A stretch of 64,000 nt of DNA. Origin: Roseateles toxinivorans. Lineage in GTDB: Bacteria > Pseudomonadota > Gammaproteobacteria > Burkholderiales > Burkholderiaceae_C. The stretch covers positions 1,105,510 to 1,169,509 of the forward strand of contig NZ_SNXS01000001.1 of NCBI RefSeq assembly GCF_004362525.1, written 5' to 3'. Position 1 is the first letter of the stretch. Each line of letters starts with the position of its first letter. The translations under genes and the position numbers were made by a program. This document shows positions 27,150 to 35,965 of this stretch, in pieces. Below the pieces are notes generated by a model. That model saw nothing but the letters and a program-made list of their open reading frames with translations, had not been told where the DNA came from and made no database searches.

Positions 27150-27793
27150 GCTGGCGCCCTGTTCAACTGCAGCAACTGCGCATCCGGCAGCGCCTGGCTC
27201 ACCCGCGCATCATGGGTGGCCAGCACCAGCGTGGCACGGCTCAGCGCGGCGAGTTCGATCAGCAGGCGCAGCGCCTCGGCCGCAGCTTCATCGTCCAGGC
27301 TGGCCGTGGGTTCATCAGCCAGCAGCAGGCTGGGGCCGCGCAGCACCGCCCGCGCCAGCGCCACCCGCTGCGCCTGGCCGACGCTGAGCTGATGCGGGCG
27401 GCGAGCGGCCAGGCCTTGCAGGCCCAGGCGCTCCAGCACCTCCGCAATGCGTGCCGGCTGCACCGGCTCGCCAGCGCACACATAGGGCAGGCCGAGGTTG
27501 TCGCGCACGCTCAGCGCCTCGCTCAGATGCAGGCGCTGCGGCACAAAGCCCAGATGGGCGCCGCGCCAGGCGTCGCGCTGGCGTGGCGCCAGCGCGCCGA
27601 CATCGATGCCATCGACGAACACCTGGCCGGCCGTCGGCGTCAACAGCCCGGCCATCAAGGCCAGCAGGGTGGATTTGCCCGCACCCGAGGCACCACGCAC
27701 CAGCAGCGTGCAGCCGGCCGAGGCGCTCAGATCGGCAAAGCTCAGCGTGGGTCCGTTGCGATAGTCGTAGCGCAAGTCCTTCAGTTCGATCAC
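27137..27793 (-). CDS. LolD/MacB-type ABC transporter ATP-binding protein
   Basis: 218 aa with a GTG start at 27793. Walker A GASGAGKST (34-42), Q-loop FVPQRLHL, signature LSVGQAQR (a variation on LSGGQ), Walker B LLLADEPTASLDD and switch His in LATHDARV are all present. It partners the FtsX-like permease, whose gene it overlaps by 13 bases. It begins three bases after the msrA stop, so the metal operon may be read through from msrA and even from the large DUF748 gene. No separate promoter was visible in the three-base gap. Confidence 0.87.
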   Translation of the reverse strand: MIELKDLRYDYRNGPTLSFADLSASAGCTLLVRGASGAGKSTLLALMAGLLTPTAGQVFVDGIDVGALAPRQRDAWRGAHLGFVPQRLHLSEALSVRDNLGLPYVCAGEPVQPARIAEVLERLGLQGLAARRPHQLSVGQAQRVALARAVLRGPSLLLADEPTASLDDEAAAEALRLLIELAALSRATLVLATHDARVSQALPDAQLLQLNRAPACSA

Positions 27794-27796
27794 GTC

Positions 27797-28342
27797 TCAG
27801 CCCTTGCGAAGATGGGCCTTGAAGGTCTTGCGGAATTTCTCGACCTTGGGCGCGACGACGAAGGCGCAATAGCCCTGCTCCGGATGCTGGGCAAAGTAGT
27901 GCTGGTGGTAGGCCTCGGCCGGCCAGTAGTTGGTTTCGACCTGCAGTTCGGTCACAACCTTGCCGCCATGGGCCTCCTGGGCCTCGGCCCACACCTCGCG
28001 CGCCACAGCCTCCTGCTCCACGCTGTGGAAGTAGATGCCCGAGCGGTACTGCGTGCCCACGTCATTGCCCTGGCGGTTCAGGGTGGTCGGGTCATGGATG
28101 TTGAAGAAGATCTCCAGCACCGCGCGCAGAGGGATCTGGGCCGGGTCAAAGCGCACCCGCACCACCTCGACGTGGCCGGTATGGCCCGAACACACTTGCT
28201 CGTAATTGGGCTGGACCACATGACCATTGCAGTAGCCGGACTCGACACCCAGCACACCCTGCACCTGCTCGTAGACGGCCTCGGTGCACCAGAAGCAGCC
28301 TCCACCGAGGGTGATCGTTTCGGCGGCTTGTGGTTCGCTCAT
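27797..28342 (-). CDS. msrA: Peptide methionine sulfoxide reductase A
   Basis: 181 aa. It reduces methionine-S-sulfoxide in oxidised proteins. The catalytic cysteine is in GGGCFWCTEA (13-22). Further family marks are GVESGYCNGHVVQPNYEQVCSGHTGHVEVVRV and HDPTTLNRQGNDVGTQYRSGIYF, and a likely resolving Cys occurs in EQGYCAFVV. The ATG at 28342 has AAGGAG upstream, which rules out the longer in-frame extension. It is 52 bases after the DUF748 gene and 3 bases before the ABC ATPase gene. Confidence 0.95.
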   Translation of the reverse strand: MSEPQAAETITLGGGCFWCTEAVYEQVQGVLGVESGYCNGHVVQPNYEQVCSGHTGHVEVVRVRFDPAQIPLRAVLEIFFNIHDPTTLNRQGNDVGTQYRSGIYFHSVEQEAVAREVWAEAQEAHGGKVVTELQVETNYWPAEAYHQHYFAQHPEQGYCAFVVAPKVEKFRKTFKAHLRKG

Positions 28343-28394
28343 GGCTGCATCTCCTTGCAATTGTTCAGGCGGCAGCATAGCGATGTCTTGTTGC

Positions 28395-31300
28395 TCAATG
28401 TTTCTCCAGCGACAAGACCACACGCGGCGTCCAGTTGGCCTTGGCCTCATCCTCTTCGGCCGCGGCGCGCAGCTTGGGCGCGGCAAGGAACAGGCGCGCA
28501 TTGGGCAGGCCGCTGGCGATCAAGGCATCACGCACCGCCACGCCGCGCGCCAGCGCCAGCGCGCGGGCCGACTCGGCCGTGACGAGATGGCAGGCCCTCA
28601 GCATCGCCTCCGTCTCCGGCAGCGGCAGGTCTTTCAGCAGGCCGACCAGATTGCGCGGCCGGCCGGGGATGTCGCTGTTCTTGTAGAGCACCCGCAGCAG
28701 CCGTTCGCGGTCGCCCGGCGTCAGACTCGGCTCCTGCTGTGCCGCCGCCGCCCCGGCCGCAGTCTGGGCGCGCTGCAGCTCACGCCGGCGCTCGGCGAGC
28801 AGGCGTTGCTCCAGGTCAGCCGCCTGGATCGCATCACGTTCGGACTGCGGATCGGCCGCGCCGGTCACCGTCATGCTCAGGCCGGGCCGGTCCTGCAGGG
28901 CCTTGGCGACCTTGGCCAGCGTCGCCTGGCCCTGCTCGCTCAGCACCGCGCTGCCCGGCAGGAACTCGGCATAGCTCAGGTCCGGCCCACCGCCGCCCAT
29001 CAGCAGCGAGAACGGAGAGGTCAGCGCCTTGCCCAGCAGATTCAGTATCAGCTTGAGGACAATGCCGCTGACGCTGAACTGCGGGTCATTGACCGAGCCG
29101 CTGACCGGCAGGCGCACGTCGATCACGCCGTTCGAGTCCTTCAGCAGCGCCACCGCCAGCAAGACGGGCAGCTTGGTCGCATCGGGGCTGTCCACCCGCT
29201 CGCCAAAGGTCAGCTGGTTGAGGATCACCTGGTTGCTGGCCTCCAGCTTGCCATCGGCCTGGATACGGTAGTTCAGATCCATCGACAGCTTGCCGCGCTC
29301 GATCGCATAGCCGGCGTACTTGGCCGCGTAGGGCGTCAGCGGCGCCAGCTCCAGATCGCTGGCCTTGGCGGCGATGTCCAGCATCAGCGGCTGGGCGCTG
29401 GGGTTGAGGCGGCCGGTGATCTCCAGCGCGGCCGTGCCGGCCACGGTGCCACGCAGCTCCAGCGCCGCCATTTCGGTGCTGTCCGAGCTGAAGGCGCCGA
29501 GGCTGCCCTGCAGATTCGTGATGTCGGCGCGGTAGTTGGGCCGCACGAACTGGTCGCTGAAGTCCACCCGGCCCTTCAGCAGCCGGGTGCTGGCCACGCT
29601 GAGCAGCAGCGCCGGTGCAGCCGTGGCCTCGGCTGCGCTTGCGGATTGGGCAGCAGGAGCTGGCTCGTGCACCACCCTGACCTCGCCCAGATTGAAACGC
29701 CCCTGCTCGCTGACGGCCAGCCGGGCAAAGAAGTCGCTGAGGCTCAACTCGGCAATATCGAGCTTCGGTGCAGTGCCGGGCTGCAGCGCAAGCTTCAGGC
29801 CTTTCAGGCTCAATGCCTGCCAGTTCAACAGGTCTTCGCCGGTGTGGCGCTGGGTCAGCTTCAGATCACCGAGCAACGCATCGCCATCGGCACTGGCCTG
29901 CAGGCCCCCGCCCGGCGCCAGGCTGACGGCAAAGTCGCCGCGGTAGCCGAGGTCGCCATGCTGCAGGCTCAGGCGCAGCTCGCGCTCCAGATAGCCGTCC
30001 AGCCCCTGGATGGGCAGGCGGTCGAGGCGCAGGCTGCCCTTGGCGGCCAGCGGCTGCAGGCCCAGGCTGCCGCGCCAGTCCAGGCTGCCCGTCTCCGTGG
30101 CTGCGGCAACGGCCTGCCCGGGCCGCAAGGGGCCGATCCGTGCCTGCAGGCGCAGCGGCGCCATCGCGCCGGGCTTGCCGCCCAGGTTCAGCTCCTGCAA
30201 CTCCATTCGCAGGCCGTCCAGCGCATAGCGAACCGGCAGGTCATCGATGCCGTCGCCCGCCTGCGCGTCGCTAAAGGCCAGGCGCCCGTCCTCGACACGC
30301 AGCGTCATCAGTTGCACGGCCCAGGGGGTGGCGGCCGGGGCCGATGCTGCTGTAGCGGATGGTGCGGCCGCCCAGCGTTCGACATTCCAGCCACCGCTGC
30401 CGGCCCGCTCCAGGCGCGCGCTGGGCGACTTCAGGCTCAGCGCGCCGATCTGCAGCTGGCGCGAGGCCAGGTCCACCCGGGTATCGGCCAGCTCCAGGCG
30501 CTTCAAGCCCAGGACCGGCGCCGTGCCGTCCAGGGCCTGGAAGTTGTCGAGGTTGGCCTGCTGGATCTCCAGGCCCAGCTTGGCCTCGCCACCGGCAGGT
30601 TGCATCCAGCTCAAGCGCGCCTGCACACCCAACTGGCCCTGCAGCTTCAGCGGCGTGGCCTGTTGCAGATAAGGTGCCAGCCAGGCGAGTTGCAGGCCCT
30701 GCAGCTGCGCCTCGATCTGCGCGCCGTCGGGCTTGATCTGGCCCTGGGCCTTGAAGTCGGCGGCGGCGGCGGCTTTGGCGGCCGAGGCCAGCCGTCCCGA
30801 CAGCTGCAGGCCGGCCTCGGCGGCCAGCGGATAGGCAAGGCCCTTCAGCTCCAGCGCCCACTGCTCGACATTCAGCGCCGCGGCCGGGCCGCCGGCCTGG
30901 TCGCGCCATTGCAGCGCCCCCTGCTGCAGGGCGAAACGGTCCAGGCTCAGTTGCCAGCCGGGCTCGGTCTTGTTGGCGGATGGGCCAGCGGCAGCCTTCG
31001 CACCTGAGCCCGGCAGCTTCAGCTCACCCGAGCGCAGCCGCAACAGGCTCAGGCTGGGCGCCTCCCACCGCAGCTCGCCGAACCGCGCCAGTTGGCGCAG
31101 CGGTTGCACGTCCTTGAGGCTCAGATCCAGCCGCTTCCATTCAAGCCAGGGCTGGTCATCGGCATGAGCCAGGGCCCAGTCGCTCAGCTGCAGCCGCCCT
31201 CTGAGGCTGATCTTCGGCGCCGCCTTGTCGGCCTGCGCGAAGTCCAGCTCCAGATCGGTCGTCACGCGGCCTTGCAGCAGCTTGATCGGCAGGCCCTTGG

Positions 31301-32015
31301 GCAGATAACCGAGATAGGGCCGCAGATCGAGCGCGTCCAGATGCAGTTTCAGGCTGGTTTCGTGACGCGCATCAAAGGGCGTGGTGATCGCGCCGGAATC
31401 AAAGGCGACGCCATTGAGCACACCGGCCAGCCGCGGCTGGACCTTGGCCTTGATATGGGTGTCCAGGTTCGACAGAAAGGGCAGGTCCAGCGAAAGCCGG
31501 CTGAGTTCGTGGCCTTGACCAACGGGCCTGTCGTCGAGCAGCAGCCTGCCCTCGCGGAGCTGCAGGTTGTAGAGCGCAAATTGCGCGGGTTTATCGTCGG
31601 GCGCGGGCGGCGGGCCTGCTTGCAGGCGCTGCAGCAAGTCGTCGATGCTGTAGCGGCCCTCGGCGAGGCGCGCCAGGCGCAACAGCGGCCGCTCCAAGGT
31701 CAGCGCCTCCATCACGGGCGCGCGATGCCACAGACTGGTCAGCGACAGATTCACTGCCACCCGTTCGATCTCCAGCAGCGGGGCATCACCGGCCGCGGCG
31801 CCGGCCACCTGCAGTCCTTGCAGGGTCAGCTCCATGCGCCAGGGCACGAAGTCCATTTGCTGCACCGTGACCGCGCGACCCAGGGTCTGCGCCAGCTGCG
31901 GCAACACCTGTTGCCGCAACATCCAGGGTAGCAGCCAGATGCTGGACAAGACCAGCAACAGCAACACAACAATGGCCGCTGCCCCGGCCTTCCACGCACC
32001 ACGCCAAATTCGCAA
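28395..32015 (-). CDS. Giant DUF748 (AsmA-like) envelope protein with OmpA-like tail
   Basis: About 1206 aa. There is no ATG at a sensible position. I choose the TTG at 32015 because GGAG lies six bases upstream and the product then starts MRIWRGAWKAG followed by a single membrane anchor (about 10-33). The body is a long repetitive beta-rich AsmA/DUF748 periplasmic region (LTLQGLQVAG, LNLGGKPGAMAPLRLQARIG). A later block (YAGYAIERGKLSMDLNYRI...VLNQLTFGERVDSPDATKLPVLLAVALLKDSNGVIDVRLPVSGS) is the DUF748 core. The C-terminal 130 residues resemble an OmpA-type peptidoglycan-binding fold (FLPGSAVLSEQGQATLAKVAKAL). AsmA relatives help move lipids across the periplasm. Confidence 0.82.
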   Translation of the reverse strand: MRIWRGAWKAGAAAIVVLLLLVLSSIWLLPWMLRQQVLPQLAQTLGRAVTVQQMDFVPWRMELTLQGLQVAGAAAGDAPLLEIERVAVNLSLTSLWHRAPVMEALTLERPLLRLARLAEGRYSIDDLLQRLQAGPPPAPDDKPAQFALYNLQLREGRLLLDDRPVGQGHELSRLSLDLPFLSNLDTHIKAKVQPRLAGVLNGVAFDSGAITTPFDARHETSLKLHLDALDLRPYLGYLPKGLPIKLLQGRVTTDLELDFAQADKAAPKISLRGRLQLSDWALAHADDQPWLEWKRLDLSLKDVQPLRQLARFGELRWEAPSLSLLRLRSGELKLPGSGAKAAAGPSANKTEPGWQLSLDRFALQQGALQWRDQAGGPAAALNVEQWALELKGLAYPLAAEAGLQLSGRLASAAKAAAAADFKAQGQIKPDGAQIEAQLQGLQLAWLAPYLQQATPLKLQGQLGVQARLSWMQPAGGEAKLGLEIQQANLDNFQALDGTAPVLGLKRLELADTRVDLASRQLQIGALSLKSPSARLERAGSGGWNVERWAAAPSATAASAPAATPWAVQLMTLRVEDGRLAFSDAQAGDGIDDLPVRYALDGLRMELQELNLGGKPGAMAPLRLQARIGPLRPGQAVAAATETGSLDWRGSLGLQPLAAKGSLRLDRLPIQGLDGYLERELRLSLQHGDLGYRGDFAVSLAPGGGLQASADGDALLGDLKLTQRHTGEDLLNWQALSLKGLKLALQPGTAPKLDIAELSLSDFFARLAVSEQGRFNLGEVRVVHEPAPAAQSASAAEATAAPALLLSVASTRLLKGRVDFSDQFVRPNYRADITNLQGSLGAFSSDSTEMAALELRGTVAGTAALEITGRLNPSAQPLMLDIAAKASDLELAPLTPYAAKYAGYAIERGKLSMDLNYRIQADGKLEASNQVILNQLTFGERVDSPDATKLPVLLAVALLKDSNGVIDVRLPVSGSVNDPQFSVSGIVLKLILNLLGKALTSPFSLLMGGGGPDLSYAEFLPGSAVLSEQGQATLAKVAKALQDRPGLSMTVTGAADPQSERDAIQAADLEQRLLAERRRELQRAQTAAGAAAAQQEPSLTPGDRERLLRVLYKNSDIPGRPRNLVGLLKDLPLPETEAMLRACHLVTAESARALALARGVAVRDALIASGLPNARLFLAAPKLRAAAEEDEAKANWTPRVVLSLEKH

Positions 32016-32239
32016 AAACAGCTCCAAGCAAGGATCAGATATCAAACTGTACCCCGGCGGATGGCGAGACCTGCACCTCGAAGCAAGCAGGCGAAAGCTG
32101 CAACAAAGGTAAGCGGCGGTACGTCGGCCACCTGGCACACCGGGCTGAGCTATCAAGGGCCGGCTACATCCGGATGCAGGGGACCATGACGGCACCAGGA
32201 CAATCAGGCGCCCCTCCCCATCACCGGCCCCTTACCTCA

Positions 32240-33052
32240 ATGAATGCCTTGCTCGAAGCGCTTGCCCTGCAGTCTCTAAAGCCCTTCATCTCCGCACTGC
32301 TGCTGCCTCCGATTCCGTTCCTGATCCTGCTGTCGCTGGCGGCGCTGCTGCTGTGGCGCAAGCATGCGGCGGGCTGGCTGCTGGTGCTGTTCAGCGCGAC
32401 AGGTTTGTGGCTGAGCCAGAGCGAGGCCGCCGGACAGGGTCTGGCGCGGCTGCTGTTGCCCCCGCAGCCGGCGCTTGATGTCGATGCCCTGGCCGCCCTC
32501 AGCAAGGACACGCAAAGCAGAAAGACCCTCAGCATCGCCGTGCTGGGCGCCGGCACCCAGCCCTATGCGCCGGAGTATGGGGTGGCCAATCTGAGCGCGC
32601 ATTCGCTGGAGCGCCTGCGCTACGGCCTGTGGCTGGGCAAGCGGCTGGGTGCGCCGGTGGGCTTCTCCGGCGGGCTGGCCCAAGGGGCCAGCGACGATGA
32701 CACGCCGGAGGCCCTGGTGGCACAGCGCATCGCCAGCCAGGAGTTCGGCCGCAGCCTGCAGTGGGTCGACCCCTATGCCAAGGACACCCATGAAAACGCG
32801 CTGCGCAGCCTGGTCCTGCTGCGCGAGGCCGGTGTGCGCAAGGTGATCGTCGTCACACACGGCTGGCACATGCCGCGGGCGCTGAAGGCCTTCCAGGCGC
32901 TGGCCGGCAACGAGATCGAGATTGTTGCCGCGCCCATGGGCATGGGCGTCTCGGCCAAGGTCAGCAGCCAGCGCTGGTTGCCCTCGGCACAGGGCGGACA
33001 GACGGTGCGCCTGGTTCTGAAGGAATGGATGGGATCTCTGTCAGGGGCCTGA
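32240..33052 (+). CDS. YdcF/ElyC-family (DUF218) membrane protein
   Basis: 270 aa from the ATG at 32240 (MNALLEALALQSLKP). In-frame ATGs at 32174 and 32186 would add a Pro/His-rich leader, and none of the three has a good Shine-Dalgarno. Two N-terminal helices (about 14-37 and 42-62) precede the DUF218 domain: SIAVLGAGTQPYAPEYG, SAHSLERLRYGLWL, YAKDTHENALRSL, VIVVTHGWHMPRALKAFQ. In E. coli, ElyC and YdcF relatives affect peptidoglycan and envelope-lipid assembly. It runs divergent from the DUF748 gene across about 220 bases in which I see no clear element. Confidence 0.82.
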   Translation: MNALLEALALQSLKPFISALLLPPIPFLILLSLAALLLWRKHAAGWLLVLFSATGLWLSQSEAAGQGLARLLLPPQPALDVDALAALSKDTQSRKTLSIAVLGAGTQPYAPEYGVANLSAHSLERLRYGLWLGKRLGAPVGFSGGLAQGASDDDTPEALVAQRIASQEFGRSLQWVDPYAKDTHENALRSLVLLREAGVRKVIVVTHGWHMPRALKAFQALAGNEIEIVAAPMGMGVSAKVSSQRWLPSAQGGQTVRLVLKEWMGSLSGA

Positions 33053-33107
33053 GTGGCCGCAAATCTGCAGCCGATAACTCCAGCACATAACTGCAGCCCA
33101 TAAACGA

Positions 33108-33268
33108 CGAACCCCTCTCGACCGAAGTCGGGAGGGGTTGGACGGCTTACGCCGTCATTGGGGCTCCAGGTCATTGCCCTGGGGCTCCTGCCGCGCAGAG
33201 ACTGCGCCAGCGGATAGGCCTGCATCGCAGGTAGTGGAAGAGTAGGCGAGCGAACTCCCGGCTTCAAG
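33108..33268 (-). ncRNA. Candidate structured RNA (ubiD 3' UTR or independent small RNA)
   Basis: On the minus strand about 160 bases contain six consecutive short hairpins. In order from the ubiD side they are GGCTT/AAGCC, CCTGC-gat-GCAGG, GCGCAG-tct-CTGCGC, CCAGG-N7-CCTGG (33182-33166), GACGGC-gtaa-GCCGTC (33156-33141, a GNRA loop) and the final UUCG hairpin. GNRA and UUCG loops appear on the minus strand only, which argues that this strand is the functional RNA. I do not recognise a known family. It may simply be a structured 3' UTR. Confidence 0.35.
33110..33139 (-). terminator. Strong UUCG-capped hairpin between ydcF and ubiD
   Basis: Read on the minus strand, a 13-bp stem with one G-U-type pair is closed by the hyperstable C(TTCG)G tetraloop and followed by the moderately T-rich GTTCGTCGTTTAT. 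It is the last of several hairpins after the ubiD stop and probably ends that transcript. It can also fold on the plus strand and stop ydcF messages. A uridine run is only partial, so intrinsic termination is likely but not certain. Confidence 0.55.
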
Positions 33269-33277
33269 CCAGGATGG

Positions 33278-34834
33278 TCATTTTTTTGACATCAGCGCGT
33301 CAAACAGATGGGCCACCCGTTGCTCCACCTCGGCCGGCATGGTGATCGTGCGGCCCCATTCGCGCGTGGTCTCGCCGGGCCATTTATTGGTGGCGTCCAG
33401 CCCCATCTTGCCGCCCAGGCCGCTGACCGGCGAGGCGAAGTCCAGGTAGTCGATCGGCGTCTGCTCGACCAGCGTGGTGTCGCGCACCGGATCCATGCGG
33501 GTGGTGATGGCCCAGATCACTTCCTTCCAGTCGCGGATGTCGACATCGTCATCGGTGACCACGATGAACTTGGTGTACATGAACTGACGCAGAAAGCTCC
33601 ACAGGCCGAACATCACCCGCTTGGCATGGCCCGGATAGGCCTTCTTGATCGAGATCACGGCCATCCGGTAGCTGCAGCCCTCGGGTGGCAGATAGAAGTC
33701 GACGATCTCAGGAAACTGCTTTTGCAGTATCGGCACGAAGACCTCGTTCAAGGCCACGCCCAGGATGGCCGGCTCGTCGGGCGGCTTGCCAGTGTAGGTC
33801 GAGTGGTAGATAGGGTCCTGGCGTTGGGTCAGGCGGTCGATCTGGAACACAGGGAACCAGTCCTGCTCGTTGTAATAGCCGGTGTGGTCGCCGAACGGCC
33901 CCTCCATCGCATGCAGATAGCCGCCCTTCTCCTTCAGCTGCACACCCGCTTCGCTGCGGCCGGTGAAACCGGGTTCGGCCACCGGGATATGGCCCTCCAG
34001 CACGATCTCGGCGCTGGCCGGCACCTGCAGCATCACGCCCGCCTCGCCGACGCCGCTATTGACCAGCTCGGTACGGCTGCCACGCAGCAGGCCGGCGAAC
34101 TGGTACTCGGACAGGCTGTCGGGGACCGGCGTGACCGCGCCCAGAATCGTTGCCGGGTCGGCGCCCAGCGCCACGGCAATCGGGAACGGTTTGCCGGGGT
34201 TGGCCAGCGCGAAGTCGCGGAAGTCCAACGCCCCGCCTCTATGTGCCAGCCAGCGCATGATGACCTGGTTGCGGGCGATCACCTGCTGGCGGTAGATGCC
34301 CAGGTTCTGCCTGGCACGCGGCACCGGAATTGACTGCGGCCCGCGGGTGATCACCAGGCCCCAGGTGATCAAGGGCCCCGCGTCGCCGGGCCAGCAAGTC
34401 TGCACCGGCAGACGGCCCAGATCGACGTCCGGCCCGGCGAACACCTCATCCTGGCAGGGAGCCTTGCGCACGACCGAGGGTTTCATGTCCCACAGCGCCT
34501 TGGCCATCTGCAGCAGCTTGCCTGCGTCTTTCAGGCCCTTGGGCGGCTCGGGTTCCTTGAGGCTGGCCAGCACACGGCCGACGTCGCGCAGTTCGGCCAG
34601 GCTGTCGGCCCCCATGCCCAGGGCCACTCGTTTGGGGGTGCCGAACAAATTCGTCAGCGCCTTGATGCCGGACCCCCTAGGTTGTTCAAAAAGCAGCGCC
34701 GGACCCTCGGCACGCAGCACGCGGTCGCTCAGCGCCGTCATCTCCAGGTGAGTCGCCACTGGCTCTGCAATCCGGCGCAATTCGCCCATGGCCTCCAAAT
34801 TCGCCATGAAGTCACGCAAATCTCGGTATTTCAT
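33278..34834 (-). CDS. ubiD: 4-hydroxy-3-polyprenylbenzoate decarboxylase
   Basis: 518 aa. UbiD removes the carboxyl group from the polyprenylated ring in ubiquinone synthesis, using prenylated FMN made by UbiX (not in this window). Typical motifs are [20 protein letters not shown] at the N-terminus, [47 protein letters not shown], the active-site ExxxR-E region around [43 protein letters not shown], and [18 protein letters not shown]. It is divergent from the lytic transglycosylase. Confidence 0.95.
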   Translation of the reverse strand: MKYRDLRDFMANLEAMGELRRIAEPVATHLEMTALSDRVLRAEGPALLFEQPRGSGIKALTNLFGTPKRVALGMGADSLAELRDVGRVLASLKEPEPPKGLKDAGKLLQMAKALWDMKPSVVRKAPCQDEVFAGPDVDLGRLPVQTCWPGDAGPLITWGLVITRGPQSIPVPRARQNLGIYRQQVIARNQVIMRWLAHRGGALDFRDFALANPGKPFPIAVALGADPATILGAVTPVPDSLSEYQFAGLLRGSRTELVNSGVGEAGVMLQVPASAEIVLEGHIPVAEPGFTGRSEAGVQLKEKGGYLHAMEGPFGDHTGYYNEQDWFPVFQIDRLTQRQDPIYHSTYTGKPPDEPAILGVALNEVFVPILQKQFPEIVDFYLPPEGCSYRMAVISIKKAYPGHAKRVMFGLWSFLRQFMYTKFIVVTDDDVDIRDWKEVIWAITTRMDPVRDTTLVEQTPIDYLDFASPVSGLGGKMGLDATNKWPGETTREWGRTITMPAEVEQRVAHLFDALMSKK

Positions 34835-34867
34835 ACTTATTAGTTATTAAGAAGACCAGTCTAAAGC

Positions 34868-34928
34868 TTGACTCGTTATTTTTGCTCTTTAGAATCCGCC
34901 CAAGCCCAGACTTGACTGGGGTTAACCC
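34868..34928 (+). promoter_or_regulatory. Sigma-70 promoter for the lytic transglycosylase with near-start palindrome
   Basis: TTGACT (34868-34873) and TAGAAT (34890-34895) are separated by 16 bases, a good -35/-10 pair reading rightward. Transcription would begin near 34902, leaving a leader of about 200 bases before the ATG at 35100. The 10-bp palindrome GGGTTAACCC (34919-34928) lies just downstream of the predicted start and could be an operator. The regulator is unknown. Confidence 0.6.
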
Positions 34929-35099
34929 GTGCGACCTCTGCTAGGAGGAGGAAGCGCAACGCTGCCGATGGACGCTGTGTCCCGAGTGCTGCCTGGCCAT
35001 CTTGGCCCAGCCTGCGGAGTACAGCCCATTATCACTGGCGGGTCTTGAAGCGTGGACATGTTCACGAACAGAGACCTGCCCAGAGAAGAAAGGAGTCGC

Positions 35100-35942
35100 A
35101 TGACAGCGCGTCGAAAATTGTTTGCCCTGATGGAGGACGTCGGTAGTGCCTCCTCGGTGTTCGTCAAGGACATCGCCCAGGGATTGCTGGTCGTCAGCCA
35201 CAACACCCTGGCCCTTGTGGGTCTTGGCGTGGTGGCCCTGCTGATGACCATCACCAGCCAGCACGATCTGCGTCACCGCATCGAGACCCAGGCCCTGGGC
35301 TGGTTGAACGCCCGCCAGGAAGCCCGTGCCGAGGCCGATGGCGATACCTTGTACGCGGTCAATGAGCCGGATGCCGTGGCCCGTGCTACCGCCTCCAACC
35401 CCAAAGATCTGCCGCGCCAGCAGGCGGCTGTCGCGCATTGGCTGGCCAAGCGCTACAAGGTGGCGCCCGAGCCGATCAGCCGCCTGGTCCAGGAAGCCTG
35501 GAGCGTAGGCCAGCGGGCCCGCGTCGAGCCGACACTGATACTGGCCATCATCGCCATCGAGTCCAGCTTCAACCCGTTCGCCCAGAGCCCCGTGGGCGCG
35601 CAAGGCTTGATGCAGGTGCTGACCCGCGTCCATGACGACAAGTACACCGCCTTTGGCGGCAATCTGGCCGCCTTCGACCCGATCACCAATCTGCGCGTCG
35701 GTGTGCAGGTGCTGAAGGAGTGCATTCAGCGCGCCGGCGGCGTCGAGGAAGGCCTGCGCTACTACGTCGGCGCGGCCAACCTGACCGAAGATGGCGGCTA
35801 TGCCGGCCGCGTGCTGGCCGAGCAGGAGCAGTTGAAGGCCGTGATGCAGGGCCAGGTGCCACGTGCCGCACCGCCGCGCGAACTGATGGCCGCCAACGAG
35901 CAGAACGCCGCCGGTGACCAGCGTCTTGCGCTCGCCCGCTGA
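35100..35942 (+). CDS. Membrane-anchored lytic transglycosylase (SLT family)
   Basis: 280 aa. The ATG at 35100 follows AGGAG five bases upstream, better than an in-frame ATG at 35052. A cytoplasmic start is followed by one membrane helix (about 35-52), so the catalytic part is periplasmic. The SLT domain shows the catalytic Glu154 in LAIIAIESSFNPFAQSPVGAQGLMQVL, then the GGNLAAFDPITNLRVGVQVLKECI and LRYYVGAANLTEDGGYAGRVL helices. It cuts peptidoglycan with formation of anhydro-muramyl ends. The C-terminal 35 residues are Ala/Gln-rich and probably disordered. Confidence 0.88.
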   Translation: MTARRKLFALMEDVGSASSVFVKDIAQGLLVVSHNTLALVGLGVVALLMTITSQHDLRHRIETQALGWLNARQEARAEADGDTLYAVNEPDAVARATASNPKDLPRQQAAVAHWLAKRYKVAPEPISRLVQEAWSVGQRARVEPTLILAIIAIESSFNPFAQSPVGAQGLMQVLTRVHDDKYTAFGGNLAAFDPITNLRVGVQVLKECIQRAGGVEEGLRYYVGAANLTEDGGYAGRVLAEQEQLKAVMQGQVPRAAPPRELMAANEQNAAGDQRLALAR

Positions 35943-35965
35943 GCTCCTCCGCTACACTTCCAATT

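Noticed and set aside
28343-28394. Zur box before msrA and the metal operon
   Set aside because: No AT-rich palindrome of the usual Zur type is present here or in the gap before the TonB receptor, so regulation by Zur is left unclaimed.
28284-31007. A plus-strand frame of about 900 codons opposite the DUF748 gene
   Set aside because: Same antisense artefact; Gln/Leu/Gly-rich without motifs, while the minus strand has a coherent AsmA/DUF748 protein.
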